NCBI RefSeq assembly: GCF_009391885.1
Contig: NZ_VZII01000008.1
Span: 62,001-126,000 of the forward strand
Origin: Pseudomonas sp. MN1F
GTDB lineage: Bacteria > Pseudomonadota > Gammaproteobacteria > Pseudomonadales > Pseudomonadaceae
Length of the DNA stretch: 64,000 nt
Direction: 5' to 3'
Position 1 is the stretch's first letter; every line of letters starts with the position of its first letter. Shown one piece after another: positions 8,507 to 17,485 of this stretch. The translations under genes were made by a program, and so were the position numbers. Below the pieces are notes generated by a model. The model ran no database searches. It was not told the origin of the DNA and saw only the letters and a list, made by a program, of their open reading frames with translations.

Positions 8507-8897
8507 TGATCACCTGCCACAGCTTGTCTAGTTGAACATCGATCACCGAGCCGTCACGCATCGACAGCACCACCTGCAGGTTCAGCCGGGTGACCTCCCG
8601 CGACGCCGTTACGGTAACGGCGCTCACCCGGTCGTCATCGTCCAGCCAGGCCAGCGACTCGCGGGCGAACGCTTCGGCGTCGCGCACCGTGTCGTCGGTC
8701 AGCGTGCGCCGGCGCAACTGCCAGAGGCGTGAGCCGATGCGGTCGCGCTCGACCGTGGGGAAGGTGTCGCCCCACCAGCCATGGCGCTGGTCGTCGTCCA
8801 GTTGGTCGCCATCCTCGGCGCGCCGCCAGGTCAGCAGGCTGATCACCACGGCGCGCTGCCAGGCCTGTTCTGAGCCGTCATCACTGAATAGCTGCAT
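8496..8897 (-). CDS. Mu gp46-like baseplate protein
   Basis: 133 aa, phage GP46 family by size, position and sequence style: AVVISLLTWRRA and RQWWGDTFP-like text (RHGWWGDTFPTV), then GSRLWQLRR. The family resembles P2 gpW/T4 gp25 and initiates sheath assembly at the baseplate. It lies between gp45-like and gp47-like genes as in Mu. Confidence 0.88.
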   Translation of the reverse strand: MQLFSDDGSEQAWQRAVVISLLTWRRAEDGDQLDDDQRHGWWGDTFPTVERDRIGSRLWQLRRRTLTDDTVRDAEAFARESLAWLDDDDRVSAVTVTASREVTRLNLQVVLSMRDGSVIDVQLDKLWQVINAV

Positions 8898-8898
8898 G

Positions 8899-9390
8899 TC
8901 AGGCCCCCTTAACCGGCTTCTTGTCCGAGCCTTCGTGAACGTGCAGCGAGGTACTGACGCCGGCGGCGATCTGGTCGCCGTCCGAGACGATGCGGCCGGT
9001 GGTGCTGATCAGCGGCGTGTCGAACTCCACCGCCGTTTCAGCCTTGACTCGAAACGTCGCGGTTTGCACCTCGATCACCCGCCCGCGCTTGAAATGCAGC
9101 ACGTCGCCTTCGTCGGTGTGCAGGGCCACTTCACCGCTCTGTAGGCCCTGCAGGCGAAAGCGGCGGTCTGACACGCAGATCACCACCCCATGCGAGCGGT
9201 CGCCATTGATAAAGGCCGCCAGCCCCTCGGCGCCGGGTTGCGGGTTGGATGTGAACCCATAGGGTTCGAAGTGCTCCATGCCGTCTTTCACTTCATCAGC
9301 GGTCAGGCGCATTTGCAGGCTTTGCAACTTGCGTCCGGCATCGACCAGGGCGACGACGCCCCGGGCAAAGAAATTTCTCATGGGTTTCAT
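8899..9390 (-). CDS. Mu gp45-like baseplate spike protein
   Basis: 163 aa from the ATG at 9390, whose ATGA overlaps the stop of the upstream gene. It matches the Mu gp45/P2 gpV baseplate assembly family: an OB-fold-like N-terminal part with EPYGFTSNPQPGAEG, then a beta-rich C-terminus with HEGSD near the end. In this family the C-terminal beta-helix is the membrane-piercing spike. It sits at the centre of the baseplate. Confidence 0.85.
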   Translation of the reverse strand: MKPMRNFFARGVVALVDAGRKLQSLQMRLTADEVKDGMEHFEPYGFTSNPQPGAEGLAAFINGDRSHGVVICVSDRRFRLQGLQSGEVALHTDEGDVLHFKRGRVIEVQTATFRVKAETAVEFDTPLISTTGRIVSDGDQIAAGVSTSLHVHEGSDKKPVKGA

Positions 9391-10499
9391 GGGCCAGGCT
9401 TCCAATCAGCAGGGATCAGGTATTCGAAGTTGTCGGCCTTGCCGCCCTTCTTGAGCTTGCGCGACTTGTGCGGGTCTTTCGGTTCAGGGTCGAAGCCATC
9501 CGGCGGGCCTACCACGATGTTTGCCACCGTGCCGGCGTCATCCATGACGTACTCGATTTCACTGATCAGCATGTCGCGGTCTATGCCCATCAGCGGGTCG
9601 ACCACCCGCACCACCATGTTTGGCAACCACAGCGCGCCGTTGGACTGCCGCCACCCCTGCACCTGATAGTTCAGGGTCAGCGCCTTGCCCATGCGGCTGC
9701 CGCGCTCCCAGTTGGCCCTGGCCTGGGCCAGCTCCGGGGTCATCTGGCCGCTCTCGTGGATCAGCAGCACGCGGTGCCGCGTCGCCCGAGGGTCGACCAG
9801 TTCCGCCTTGACCTCGCTGGCCTGCTCGCCGTAGGCACTGTCTGAACCCGAGCGCTGGCCGGTGACGCGGTATTCCGAGAACACCCCCGAGAAATCCAGC
9901 TCGGCGCGGCCGGTCAGGATGTTCTGCCCCAGTTCCAGGCGATCGACCGCACGGCCGGCGCTGCCGGGCTGGATGATCACCACCCGGCCCCGGGCGTCGT
10001 CGGTCGACAGCAGACGGGAAAGCGTCAGCAGCCGGTCGATCGACTCGAACACCGTTTCGCCCGGCTCGATCTGGTGGTCGGCCAGCTTGGTGGTTTCGGC
10101 CACCTCGCTCAGCACCTTGACCCCGTAGGGCTCGGCCAGTGCCTGGACGATCTTCTGCACGCTCTGCCCGCGCCACTGGCCGGGCTTGTTGACTGCCGAG
10201 CTGTCCACCAGGTCGGCAGTCAGCGAGCGGCCAGAAACCGACCGTTCCACGCTACGGCTGTCGTAGCTGATCGGGGTGGCGAACACCCACCCGGTCAGCA
10301 CCAGGTCGTCGCCGATGCGCACTTCGCAGAAGTCACCCTGCCGCACCGGGATTTCCACCGCCTGACCGGGCCAGCGCCACGTCACCCCCAGGCGAAAATC
10401 ACGGCTCTGCCGCTCGATCCCCGCGCTGATGCTGACTTTCTTCCAGCCGCGATAGTCCAGGCCGTTCACGCTCAGCGTGACAGCGTTCATGTGATCCAT
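9387..10499 (-). CDS. Mu gp44-like baseplate hub protein
   Basis: 370 aa, family of Mu gp44 (P2 gpD/T4 gp27 hub type). Support: the LSVNGLDYRGWKKVSISAGIER start, RQGDFCEVRIGDDLVLTGWV, and the long beta-rich body with FESIDRLLTLSRLLSTDD. It forms the hub on which the spike sits. It is four bases from the gp43-like gene and overlaps the gp45-like gene, in the same order as Mu. Confidence 0.9.
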   Translation of the reverse strand: MDHMNAVTLSVNGLDYRGWKKVSISAGIERQSRDFRLGVTWRWPGQAVEIPVRQGDFCEVRIGDDLVLTGWVFATPISYDSRSVERSVSGRSLTADLVDSSAVNKPGQWRGQSVQKIVQALAEPYGVKVLSEVAETTKLADHQIEPGETVFESIDRLLTLSRLLSTDDARGRVVIIQPGSAGRAVDRLELGQNILTGRAELDFSGVFSEYRVTGQRSGSDSAYGEQASEVKAELVDPRATRHRVLLIHESGQMTPELAQARANWERGSRMGKALTLNYQVQGWRQSNGALWLPNMVVRVVDPLMGIDRDMLISEIEYVMDDAGTVANIVVGPPDGFDPEPKDPHKSRKLKKGGKADNFEYLIPADWKPGP

Positions 10500-10503
10500 A
10501 GGC

Positions 10504-11907
10504 TTACTCTTGAGCGACGGCCAGCACCCCGACAGGCAAGAACCCCGGGTGCGCGACCTTGTTACGCGTAACGATTTCAGCGGCGCGGGTTGCGTCGCCG
10601 TAGCGCTGATAGGCCAGAACCACCGCCGGCAGACTCTCCAGCGTGGTTACCTCAGCCAGGCGCACGCCGGCGCGGGCCACCTCGGTCAAGTGGACGCGCA
10701 CTTGCTTGCGCACCACCTCCAGCACCTCGAAATGCTCATGCGGGGCGGTCTGCTCGGCAGCCACTAGCGCGGCCTCGATCGCGTCGCGCACGGCCACCAC
10801 GTCAGCGGTAACCGGCACGTCAGGCCGGGCGATCGGCGAAACCACTTGCTGCTGCAGGGATGGATACCCCGACAGCGGCGCCGGCGCTTGCACCACCGGC
10901 ATGGCGGCGGCCGTGCGCACCGCCAGGACAATCAGCGCATCGCGCACCAGCTCGCGGGCAGCCTCGATCACCGCCGCCGTGGCAGCCCCGCCGGCGGCAC
11001 TGCTGCCGGCCTCGACCGCTGCAGCCGCAGCTACCACCTGCGCCGCCAGTGCGCGGGACTGCTCGACCTGCGAGGTAATGGCCCGACTCGATGCGGCGAA
11101 GCTGGCAAACTCCGGGTCGGCCTCGGGCAGGCCGGCCACGGTGCTGGCAAACTCCGGGTCGGCTTCGATACTGGCAGCGCTGGACGATGCCGCGCTGCTC
11201 GACAGCGTGCTGCTCGACGGCCCCCAGCGGTAACCGGTCGAACGGCTACCGCCGACGCTGGAAAACTGCCCCCGGATCATCGCCGAAAAGTTGCCCGGGG
11301 CATTGATCAGCATGTCGGCCAGCGCTTCCACCGAACTGACCAGGCCCGTCAACTGGCGCAGCTCCTGGGCAATGGCCATCTGCACCCCGGCGATACCGCT
11401 CTGCAGCATCACCACCGCCAGGCGCGCCCGGTTCACCACCGTCATGGCTTCCTTGTAACGCCGGATCGCCGACTGCAGCAGGGTTTCCGACGACTCTTCC
11501 AGCTGCCGCGCCGTGTTCGGCACGCCGGCGGGAAAGCCCTTCTCGCCGTCTTCGACAAACACCAGGTCGAAGCGCGCCATGCCGCCTTCGCGGCGCTCAT
11601 GGCCCACCGAACAACCGGTCGCCGTGACCATCAGGCGGCTATACCAGGGGTGAATCAGTTCCCCGGCGCCGGGCTTGTCCAGCGCATTCAGCAGGGCATC
11701 ACGCTTGATCAGGAAGTCTTCGCCGATCACGAAGGCCGCCATCTTGATTTCGCGGGTTACGCGGCCCAGGTCCTCCACCAGCGGCTTGTCCCTCTGGGGG
11801 TACTCATGCACCTGGGTGCGCCGACCGACTGGCATGCTGTCGCTGTCGACGTGAAACGGCACCCCCCGAAAGGAGGCCGGGTGTAGTTCATCCCGCCACG
11901 TGGTCAT
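10504..11907 (-). CDS. DNA circularisation / tail protein N (Mu gp43 family)
   Basis: 467 aa. The N-terminal ~90 residues (WRDELHPASFRGVPFHVDS, HEYPQRDKP) are the DNA-circularisation N-terminal domain shared with Mu gene N product. The middle is Ala/Ser-rich with a short duplicated segment (ADPEFAS twice near residues 235-250). In Mu it is needed for tail assembly and is injected to help circularise the genome; for this protein that is inferred. It overlaps the tape measure stop by 4 bp. Confidence 0.88.
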   Translation of the reverse strand: MTTWRDELHPASFRGVPFHVDSDSMPVGRRTQVHEYPQRDKPLVEDLGRVTREIKMAAFVIGEDFLIKRDALLNALDKPGAGELIHPWYSRLMVTATGCSVGHERREGGMARFDLVFVEDGEKGFPAGVPNTARQLEESSETLLQSAIRRYKEAMTVVNRARLAVVMLQSGIAGVQMAIAQELRQLTGLVSSVEALADMLINAPGNFSAMIRGQFSSVGGSRSTGYRWGPSSSTLSSSAASSSAASIEADPEFASTVAGLPEADPEFASFAASSRAITSQVEQSRALAAQVVAAAAAVEAGSSAAGGAATAAVIEAARELVRDALIVLAVRTAAAMPVVQAPAPLSGYPSLQQQVVSPIARPDVPVTADVVAVRDAIEAALVAAEQTAPHEHFEVLEVVRKQVRVHLTEVARAGVRLAEVTTLESLPAVVLAYQRYGDATRAAEIVTRNKVAHPGFLPVGVLAVAQE

Positions 11908-14375
11908 CCTGCCCCCCTACCCAATGAGCGATAGCCGACCTGCGGGGTTACCTGCAGGCCGGGCTGGTTGGATTCGCCCTGTTCGACGCGCATGCCCTGC
12001 GGGGCATTGTCGAAGCGGACCACCATCGACCCTTCCAGCTGGGTCTTGTTGGCCGCTGCCGACTGCTGGACCAGCGAACCCCGCGAGGCCGGCAAACCGC
12101 CCGGCGCCGAGGCGGCCACGGACGTCAGGCCAGGGCGCTGCACAACGGCCGTTTCAGCCTGTTTCAGCGCCTCGGCCTGGGTCAGCCCCTTGGCATAGCT
12201 TTCCTTGGCTTGCTCGCCCAGCTGCGAGGCCGTGAGCGCCGGCGCCGACGACACCAGGCGCAGCGGCGGGCGCGCCGGCACCTGCCCAGGCACCCGCAAC
12301 AGGCTGGCCGCGCTGGTGGCCTCGGGCATCAGTTGCACCGGCTCAGGCATCGGCCGCACCAGGGCGCCCGGCACCGGTTGGGCCGCTGCGTTGCGCGCCT
12401 GCTGCTGCTCCGTCCAGGCGTTGACCTTGTTGGTCGCGGCCTCGATCACCCCGCCTTCGGAGCTGAACCCCAGGAATTTCATCATGGGTTCAACGATCGG
12501 CCGCAGCTTGTCCCACAGGCCTTTGAAATAGGCCGTGATCGGCTCCCAGTGCTTGACCAGCAAGCCCAGCGGCGACCAGTCAAACAAGGTTTTGAGGAAG
12601 TCGAGGAACGGCACCGACAGCGCCTTGATCGCCTCCCACACGCCTCGGAAAAACCCGCTGATCGGCCCCCAATGGTTGACGATTAGGCCGAGCGGGGAAT
12701 AGTCGAACAGGGTCCGCATGAAGCCCATGAAGGGCACCGACAGCGCCTTGACCAAGCCCCACAGGCTGGCAAAGAACCGGCTCAGCGGCTGCCAGTTGGC
12801 GACGATCTGGCCGAGCGGCGTCCAGGCAAAGGCGGTTTTCATCCACCCCCACACGGTCATCGCCGGGCCTTTGATTTCATCCCACAGCGCCACGAAATAG
12901 CGGGTCAGCGGCTGCCAGTTGGCCACGATCAAGCCGATCGGCGACCAGGCAAAGGCCGCTTTCATCCAGCCCCACAGGGCCATCGCTGGCCCCTTGATCT
13001 TGTCCCACACCGCCTGGAAGTACGGCGCCACGGTCGACCAGTTGGCGATCAGCACGCCGGCGGCAATGGCGATGCCGCGCACGATGATCCCGATCGGGCT
13101 CATGCTCGCTACACCGTTCATCATCGCCAGGGCTGCCGTGGCGCCGGCCGTGGCCAGGCGCAGCACAGTGAAGCCCACCGCCGCACCCAACACGCCCTTG
13201 ATCAACCAGGGGTGCGCTGCAGCCAGGGCGCCGACACTGCTGATAATCGGCCCCACGGTGGCCATGAAGTCGTTCAGCGGCGGCAACAACATACTGCCGA
13301 CCGTGATGCCCAGACGGGTCACGCGGTTCTGCAGCAGCTGCATGGCGTTCTGTGTGGTGGCTGCCCGGGCGGCATACTCGCTGTTCATCGAACCGGCGTA
13401 CTGCGTTTCATCACCGATCGACTTAAAGTTTTTCTGCAGGGTGGCCAGGCTCGTCAGCAGCGGCGCAATGGCCCCCACCGATTCCTTGCCGAACAAGTTG
13501 GTCAGCACGGCCGCCTGCTTGCTCTTCTCGACCTGGGCCAGCGTCTGCAGCACGCGGTTAATCGTGCCTTCGCTGTCGCTCTGCATGCCCTTGGCCAACT
13601 CGTTGGCGTCCAGGCGCAGCGCCTTGTACGCCTCTTTCTGCGACTTGGTGGCCGCCGTGCCGGCGGTCAGGGTCAGCATGAAGTTCTTGATGCCGGTGGC
13701 CGCCACGTCCTGGGCGATACCCACGCCGGCCAGGGTCGAACCCATGGCGGCCAGCTGGGCCGCGCTGACACCGGCCACCTCACCCAGCGGGCCGATGGCC
13801 GTCAGGATGTTGGAGATTTGCCCGGTGCTCGCGGCGCCGGTGTTGCCCAGATAGTTGATCTGGTCAGCGAGGGTCACCACCTCGGTCTGGTTCATCTTGA
13901 AGGCCGTGCGCCACTTGGCCATCATCGAACCGGACTCTTCGGCCGTCTGGTCGAAGGCCACGCCCATTTTCACCGCGTCCTCGGCAAAGCGGTTCAGCTC
14001 TTCCCGAGCAATGCCCGACTGGCCACCCGCCGCGACGATCTGCGCGATGCCCTCGGCCGCCATCGGCAGCCGCTCGGACAGGCCCAGCACGTCGTCGCTC
14101 ATCGCCTTGAACTGCGCCGGCGTGTCGAAGTTGACCACCTTTTTCACGTCAGCCATGGCGCTCTCGAAGCCCATCGCGGCCTTCACACCCATGACGAACG
14201 GCGCCGCAATGGCACCGCCTTGCAGGGCCTCGCCAAAGGTGATCTTGCCCAGGCCCGAGCTGTTCAACTGCTTGCGCAGCATCGCCGCGTTCTTGCGCAC
14301 GCCACTGAGCACCGGCGACAGCTTGTCGACGCCGGTGATCAGGGCCTTTAGCTGGAATTTATCCGCCACTGCCAC
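11904..14375 (-). CDS. Tail tape measure protein
   Basis: 823 aa. The N-terminal third has the TP901-type tape measure core (FESAMADVKKVVNF, GLSERLPMAAEGIAQIVAAGG, LGEVAGVSAAQLAAMGS). Hydrophobic segments lie near residues 370-440. Residues ~445-640 consist of five tandem ~38-aa Trp-rich units (GLIVANWQPLTRYFVALWD type). The protein sets tail length and passes into the cell wall during DNA injection. It overlaps the frameshift extension of the tail chaperone by 17 bp, the usual gene order. Length is consistent with a tail of ordinary myovirus size. Confidence 0.92.
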   Translation of the reverse strand: MAVADKFQLKALITGVDKLSPVLSGVRKNAAMLRKQLNSSGLGKITFGEALQGGAIAAPFVMGVKAAMGFESAMADVKKVVNFDTPAQFKAMSDDVLGLSERLPMAAEGIAQIVAAGGQSGIAREELNRFAEDAVKMGVAFDQTAEESGSMMAKWRTAFKMNQTEVVTLADQINYLGNTGAASTGQISNILTAIGPLGEVAGVSAAQLAAMGSTLAGVGIAQDVAATGIKNFMLTLTAGTAATKSQKEAYKALRLDANELAKGMQSDSEGTINRVLQTLAQVEKSKQAAVLTNLFGKESVGAIAPLLTSLATLQKNFKSIGDETQYAGSMNSEYAARAATTQNAMQLLQNRVTRLGITVGSMLLPPLNDFMATVGPIISSVGALAAAHPWLIKGVLGAAVGFTVLRLATAGATAALAMMNGVASMSPIGIIVRGIAIAAGVLIANWSTVAPYFQAVWDKIKGPAMALWGWMKAAFAWSPIGLIVANWQPLTRYFVALWDEIKGPAMTVWGWMKTAFAWTPLGQIVANWQPLSRFFASLWGLVKALSVPFMGFMRTLFDYSPLGLIVNHWGPISGFFRGVWEAIKALSVPFLDFLKTLFDWSPLGLLVKHWEPITAYFKGLWDKLRPIVEPMMKFLGFSSEGGVIEAATNKVNAWTEQQQARNAAAQPVPGALVRPMPEPVQLMPEATSAASLLRVPGQVPARPPLRLVSSAPALTASQLGEQAKESYAKGLTQAEALKQAETAVVQRPGLTSVAASAPGGLPASRGSLVQQSAAANKTQLEGSMVVRFDNAPQGMRVEQGESNQPGLQVTPQVGYRSLGRGAG
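12490..13050 (-). repeat. Tandem Trp-rich repeats in the tape measure gene
   Basis: About five units of ~114 bp, each coding for a segment like SPLGLIVNHWGPISGFFRG followed by a helical WDEIKGPAMTVW or ALSVPFLDFL piece. The units diverge enough to have been there a long time. Unit number would directly change tail length. Confidence 0.75.
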
Positions 14376-14798
14376 CCCCAGTCAGCGCGTTGATGCGCCA
14401 CGCGTTTTCCTCGCTCTCGAACAGCGTGTCGAGGGTCCAGCCCAGCACCTCACCCGGGGTGGCTTTCCACCACCAAGCGAGGTCATAGGCCAGCTCGGCT
14501 AGGCTGCCGACTGTTCCGAATCGCGGGGCATGAAAAAACCCACGATGAGCCAGGCCACATTGTTCAAGTCGGGCAGCGCCAACTGGTTCACCGAACTGGC
14601 GGGGATGGTCGCGCACACGGCGATGTACTTGGCCGCCACTTCCACGTCGAGGATCGGGTAACCGCTCTCGCCGATGTTGTAGGGCAGCGCCTTGATGGCC
14701 CGGCACTCCTGCACGGTGGGGCGACGCAGGGTCAGTTCTTTGACTTCTTCGCCATGGGCCTGGATCGGTTCGGCGAGGATATGGGTTACGGTGCTCAT
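14359..14798 (-). CDS. Tail assembly chaperone, predicted -1 frameshift product
   Basis: About 146 aa. Ribosomes reading the 99-aa frame meet GGGTTTTTTC (minus strand, 14541-14532), phased as G GGT TTT TTC, which contains both GGGTTTT and TTTTTTC slippery heptamers. A -1 slip enters the frame that continues with HAPRFGTVGSLAELAYDLAWWW and ends at 14359 inside the tape measure start. The extension is Trp-rich and conserved-looking, unlike a random frame. This matches the G/GT scheme of lambda and the equivalent in Mu-type phages. The shift is inferred; no protein data were available. Confidence 0.8.
14499..14798 (-). CDS. Tail assembly chaperone, short (non-frameshifted) product
   Basis: 99 aa, phage tail assembly chaperone of the Mu gp41 type (TLRRPTVQECRAIKALPY, LLIVGFF-like end). 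Together with the longer frameshift product it would coat the tape measure during tail assembly. The start ATG at 14798 overlaps the tube protein stop. The C-terminal VGFFM is encoded by the slippery run described in the next entry. Confidence 0.85.
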   Translation of the reverse strand: MSTVTHILAEPIQAHGEEVKELTLRRPTVQECRAIKALPYNIGESGYPILDVEVAAKYIAVCATIPASSVNQLALPDLNNVAWLIVGFFMPRDSEQSAA

Positions 14799-15145
14799 TA
14801 CTGCCAGTCTCCTTGGATGCCTTCGAATTTGAGCGAGACCTTGGCGTCATCGCCGGTCACTTTGGTTTCATCAACCAGGTACGCACCGCTCAGCACGTAC
14901 ACGGAGCCATCGGCGAGTTCAGCCGTTACGGTCATGGCAATACCGGCGGCCAGCTTGGCCCGGGGGAAGTTGGCGGTTTTCACCGCATCAACGACGACGT
15001 AGGGGATCAGGTCTTCTTCCTTGAAGTAGCCCCGCGTGACGGTCTCCCGTTTCACGTCCGACAGCGGGCATTCCACGCCGCCGGTGATGACCAACTGATC
15101 GCCGTCGACCTTGACGTAACAGGTGCCTGCGACTTTCTGACCCAT
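14798..15145 (-). CDS. Tail tube protein (Mu gpM-like)
   Basis: 115 aa, phage tail tube family of Mu type: KVAGTCYVKVDGDQL and GGVECPLSDVKRETV start, then a beta-rich body ending KFEGIQGDWQ. It forms the inner tube inside the sheath. It follows the sheath gene after a terminator and overlaps the chaperone start by 1 bp, the standard order in contractile tails. Confidence 0.88.
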   Translation of the reverse strand: MGQKVAGTCYVKVDGDQLVITGGVECPLSDVKRETVTRGYFKEEDLIPYVVVDAVKTANFPRAKLAAGIAMTVTAELADGSVYVLSGAYLVDETKVTGDDAKVSLKFEGIQGDWQ

Positions 15146-15160
15146 AAAGGGATCTCCCAG

Positions 15161-15183
15161 AAAAAAGCCCGCACAAGGCGGGC
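15161..15183 (-). terminator. Terminator between sheath and tube genes
   Basis: On the - strand GCCCGC pairs with GCGGGC around a 5-base loop and is followed by six Ts. Partial termination would tune sheath and tube amounts against the later tail genes. Confidence 0.8.
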
Positions 15184-15202
15184 CAGGGTTGAACGATGCG
15201 GA

Positions 15203-16699
15203 TTAAGTCGCTTCGGGGTACTGCAGGCGGAACTGGTACAGCAGCGCGAACACGCGCAGTTGATTCACCAGGTCCGGCGGGAACAGCACGCTGAGCCGGT
15301 TGGGGTTGTTGGCGTCGCGCTCGACGATCAGGTACTGATTGAACATCTCGGCATTCTCGACAATGCCGTTACGCTCCATGGCCCCATACGCCGCGACCAG
15401 CTCGCCGCGAATCACCTTCGGCGTGACGATCGCCTGGCCGGGGCCAAAGCGGGTGCCGTCGTTGGCCAGCTTGTGGCGGCCGTACTTGCTGGTGATGATG
15501 CTGCGCAGGTAACGGATCACATACGCCGACTGGTGCAGCGTCTCGCTGTCCAGGTACGAATCATCGGCCTGCCCGTAGGCGTTGCGCTGATACGTGGTAA
15601 TGGCGCGCTCGATCCGGTAGCTGCCACCGTTGTAGGCGGCGGTGGCCACCCCACTGGTCAGCAGCGACTGCCGTTCGGTCAGGGTGAAACGATCGCTCGC
15701 GGCGGCCGGATCGATGCCCACCAGCACGCCGGTTTGTGTCGGCCGCGCCGGGTCGGCACTGATGAACACGGCGGTGCGCGCCGCCCAGGCGGCCGCCACC
15801 TCCCACGCTGGCTGCGGCACGCCACGCTCGAAGCCATGCACGGTGATATGCGGGTCGTTGCGCAGGCGCCCGGCCGCGACCAGCTCACCGAGGGTGCCAC
15901 GCTTGGCGCTGTAGACGTGGCCGTACAGCTGCTTTGCCCAGGACCAGCGACCGGCGCTGTCGTCCATGGTGTCTTTCCAGGCGTCCAGGGTGTCGGCGTC
16001 GGTCCACGGCTGGGCAATGAATTCGAATTCTTCGTCGCCCAGCGCCGCCAGCGCGGCAGCAGTGTCAGGACTGCCAACACCGCCGGTCATGCCGGTGGTG
16101 ACGATGGTCAAGCCCGCCGGGGTAACCTCGCTGTTCACGCGACCCAGGCGATTGAGCTGCAGCTGAATATCGTTGCCCAGCTCGCCCTTGAACTTGGCTT
16201 TCAGGCTGACCACGCCGGCGGCCACCGTCGCTGTCACCGGCAGGTCGATCGCCTCATTGATGGCCGCCGACAGCGCGGTGGCCACTGCATCGGCCGAGGC
16301 CCCCGCCACCGCCAGGGCGCGCACGCGCTGGCCCGCGATGTACAGATTGACCAGGCCGGCCGACTCGACCGACCCCGTTACGGTAACGGTGCCGGCCGCG
16401 GCCACACCGGTGTCGACCTTGAGCGGCAGACACCAGACTTCGCCGGCGACGTCGATGGCGCGCCAACGGGCGTGCATGCTGGCCAGCATCGAACCGGCGC
16501 CGCCAATGTCCTTGGCCTCGCTGGTCCGCGACACCAGCGTCAGGCGGCCAATCTCGGCACCGTCGGCGTCGTCGTTGACCTGGCCAATGAGCAGCCGGCG
16601 CAAGCTCGAAGCGCCGCTGTTGGCCATGGAATTGTCGACTTCGGCATAGAACAGCGGCACGCGAATGTCGCTGGGGATGTTGCTGAAACTTACGCTCAT
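15203..16699 (-). CDS. Contractile tail sheath protein (Mu gpL-like)
   Basis: 498 aa, the size of Mu-type sheath proteins. It opens with SFSNIPSDIRVPLFYAEVDNS, typical for this family, and has the late GTRFGPGQAIVTPKVIRGELVAAYG region and a C-terminal FPPDLVNQLRVFALLYQFRL. Sheath subunits polymerise around the tube and contract to drive it through the envelope. This gene shows that the phage is a myovirus. It overlaps the DUF2635 gene by 4 bp. Confidence 0.93.
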   Translation of the reverse strand: MSVSFSNIPSDIRVPLFYAEVDNSMANSGASSLRRLLIGQVNDDADGAEIGRLTLVSRTSEAKDIGGAGSMLASMHARWRAIDVAGEVWCLPLKVDTGVAAAGTVTVTGSVESAGLVNLYIAGQRVRALAVAGASADAVATALSAAINEAIDLPVTATVAAGVVSLKAKFKGELGNDIQLQLNRLGRVNSEVTPAGLTIVTTGMTGGVGSPDTAAALAALGDEEFEFIAQPWTDADTLDAWKDTMDDSAGRWSWAKQLYGHVYSAKRGTLGELVAAGRLRNDPHITVHGFERGVPQPAWEVAAAWAARTAVFISADPARPTQTGVLVGIDPAAASDRFTLTERQSLLTSGVATAAYNGGSYRIERAITTYQRNAYGQADDSYLDSETLHQSAYVIRYLRSIITSKYGRHKLANDGTRFGPGQAIVTPKVIRGELVAAYGAMERNGIVENAEMFNQYLIVERDANNPNRLSVLFPPDLVNQLRVFALLYQFRLQYPEAT

Positions 16700-16881
16700 T
16701 CCGCCGTGCTCCCCTTGGGTTTGCTGCTGGCTTTCTGCTCGACGGCATCACCGTCGCTGATGCGGCGCTCCCAGTACGCATTACGCGGCACCGGGGCGCC
16801 GCCGGCGGGCAGCAGCTCGCGGGGGTTGTGCGGCATCGGGCATTCGCGCCCGGGTGCCGGCTTGAGGTTGATGGTCTTCAT
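16696..16881 (-). CDS. DUF2635 family small phage protein (Mu gp38-like)
   Basis: 61 aa from the ATG at 16881, which overlaps the upstream stop; the longer frame before it is a shadow of the gp37-like gene. PREL (in NPRELLPAGGAPVPRNAYW) and the YWxRRxxDGDV-type end mark the DUF2635 family, found directly before the sheath gene in Mu-like phages. Its job is unknown. Confidence 0.8.
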   Translation of the reverse strand: MKTINLKPAPGRECPMPHNPRELLPAGGAPVPRNAYWERRISDGDAVEQKASSKPKGSTAE

Positions 16882-17477
16882 GGGGTCAGGTTCTCCCGGG
16901 TGGTGAACTCGACTCGCCCGTCTGGGCCTGGGGCCGTGACGTTGGAGTCTTTCAGGTGGTTGATGAAGTCGAAGCGGGTGTCGATCCCGTCCAGCGCCGG
17001 CAGGCCGGCCAGCTGCCATTCCTGCCAGGTCTGCGGCTTGCCCTCGCCGGTCTGCTCCCAGCGACCCAACTGCAGGTCGGCATAGAAGCGGTAGCGGTAA
17101 ACCACCCGCTCGCGGTCGATCAGCAGCAGCTGCCCGCCGTCGTACAGCAGCGGCCCCGACTCCGGGTCAGGCTCAAAGCCCACCAGGGCGCGCCACAGCT
17201 GGGCGCGCAGGTCGTGCAGTGGGTCAGCCACCGATTGCCCGCGCTCGTCGTCGGTGGGCAGCACCACGCACACGTCGATCGCGTCGCGAACGGCCTGGGT
17301 GTACACGTTCTGCGCGGTCGGCTCGTCGGCCGAGTCGCCTACCGCGATCACGTAGGCCGCCGGGATTTCCAGCTTGCCGCTGTCGGCGGTCGGGTCCCAA
17401 TCCAGGCCACCCGCCACGCGCCCCTCCAAGCCAGGCGCATAGGCGCGCAGCTGCTCGATCACAGGCGTGATTTTCAT
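16878..17477 (-). CDS. Mu gp37-like tail protein, probable tail terminator
   Basis: 199 aa from the ATG at 17477; upstream codons of the same frame lie within the next gene and are unlikely to be used. KITPVIEQLRAYAPGLEGRVAGG fits the phage GP37 family. By position between the gp10-like gene and the sheath gene it probably caps the tail at the head-proximal end. It overlaps the DUF2635 gene by 4 bp. Confidence 0.78.
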   Translation of the reverse strand: MKITPVIEQLRAYAPGLEGRVAGGLDWDPTADSGKLEIPAAYVIAVGDSADEPTAQNVYTQAVRDAIDVCVVLPTDDERGQSVADPLHDLRAQLWRALVGFEPDPESGPLLYDGGQLLLIDRERVVYRYRFYADLQLGRWEQTGEGKPQTWQEWQLAGLPALDGIDTRFDFINHLKDSNVTAPGPDGRVEFTTRENLTP

Positions 17478-17485
17478 GTCGGCTC

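Noticed and set aside
14813..16906. 697-codon + strand frame opposite the tail sheath and tube genes
   Set aside because: Low-complexity Gly/Arg/His/Gln text without any domain, exactly antisense to well-recognised tail genes in GC-rich DNA; a third-position shadow.
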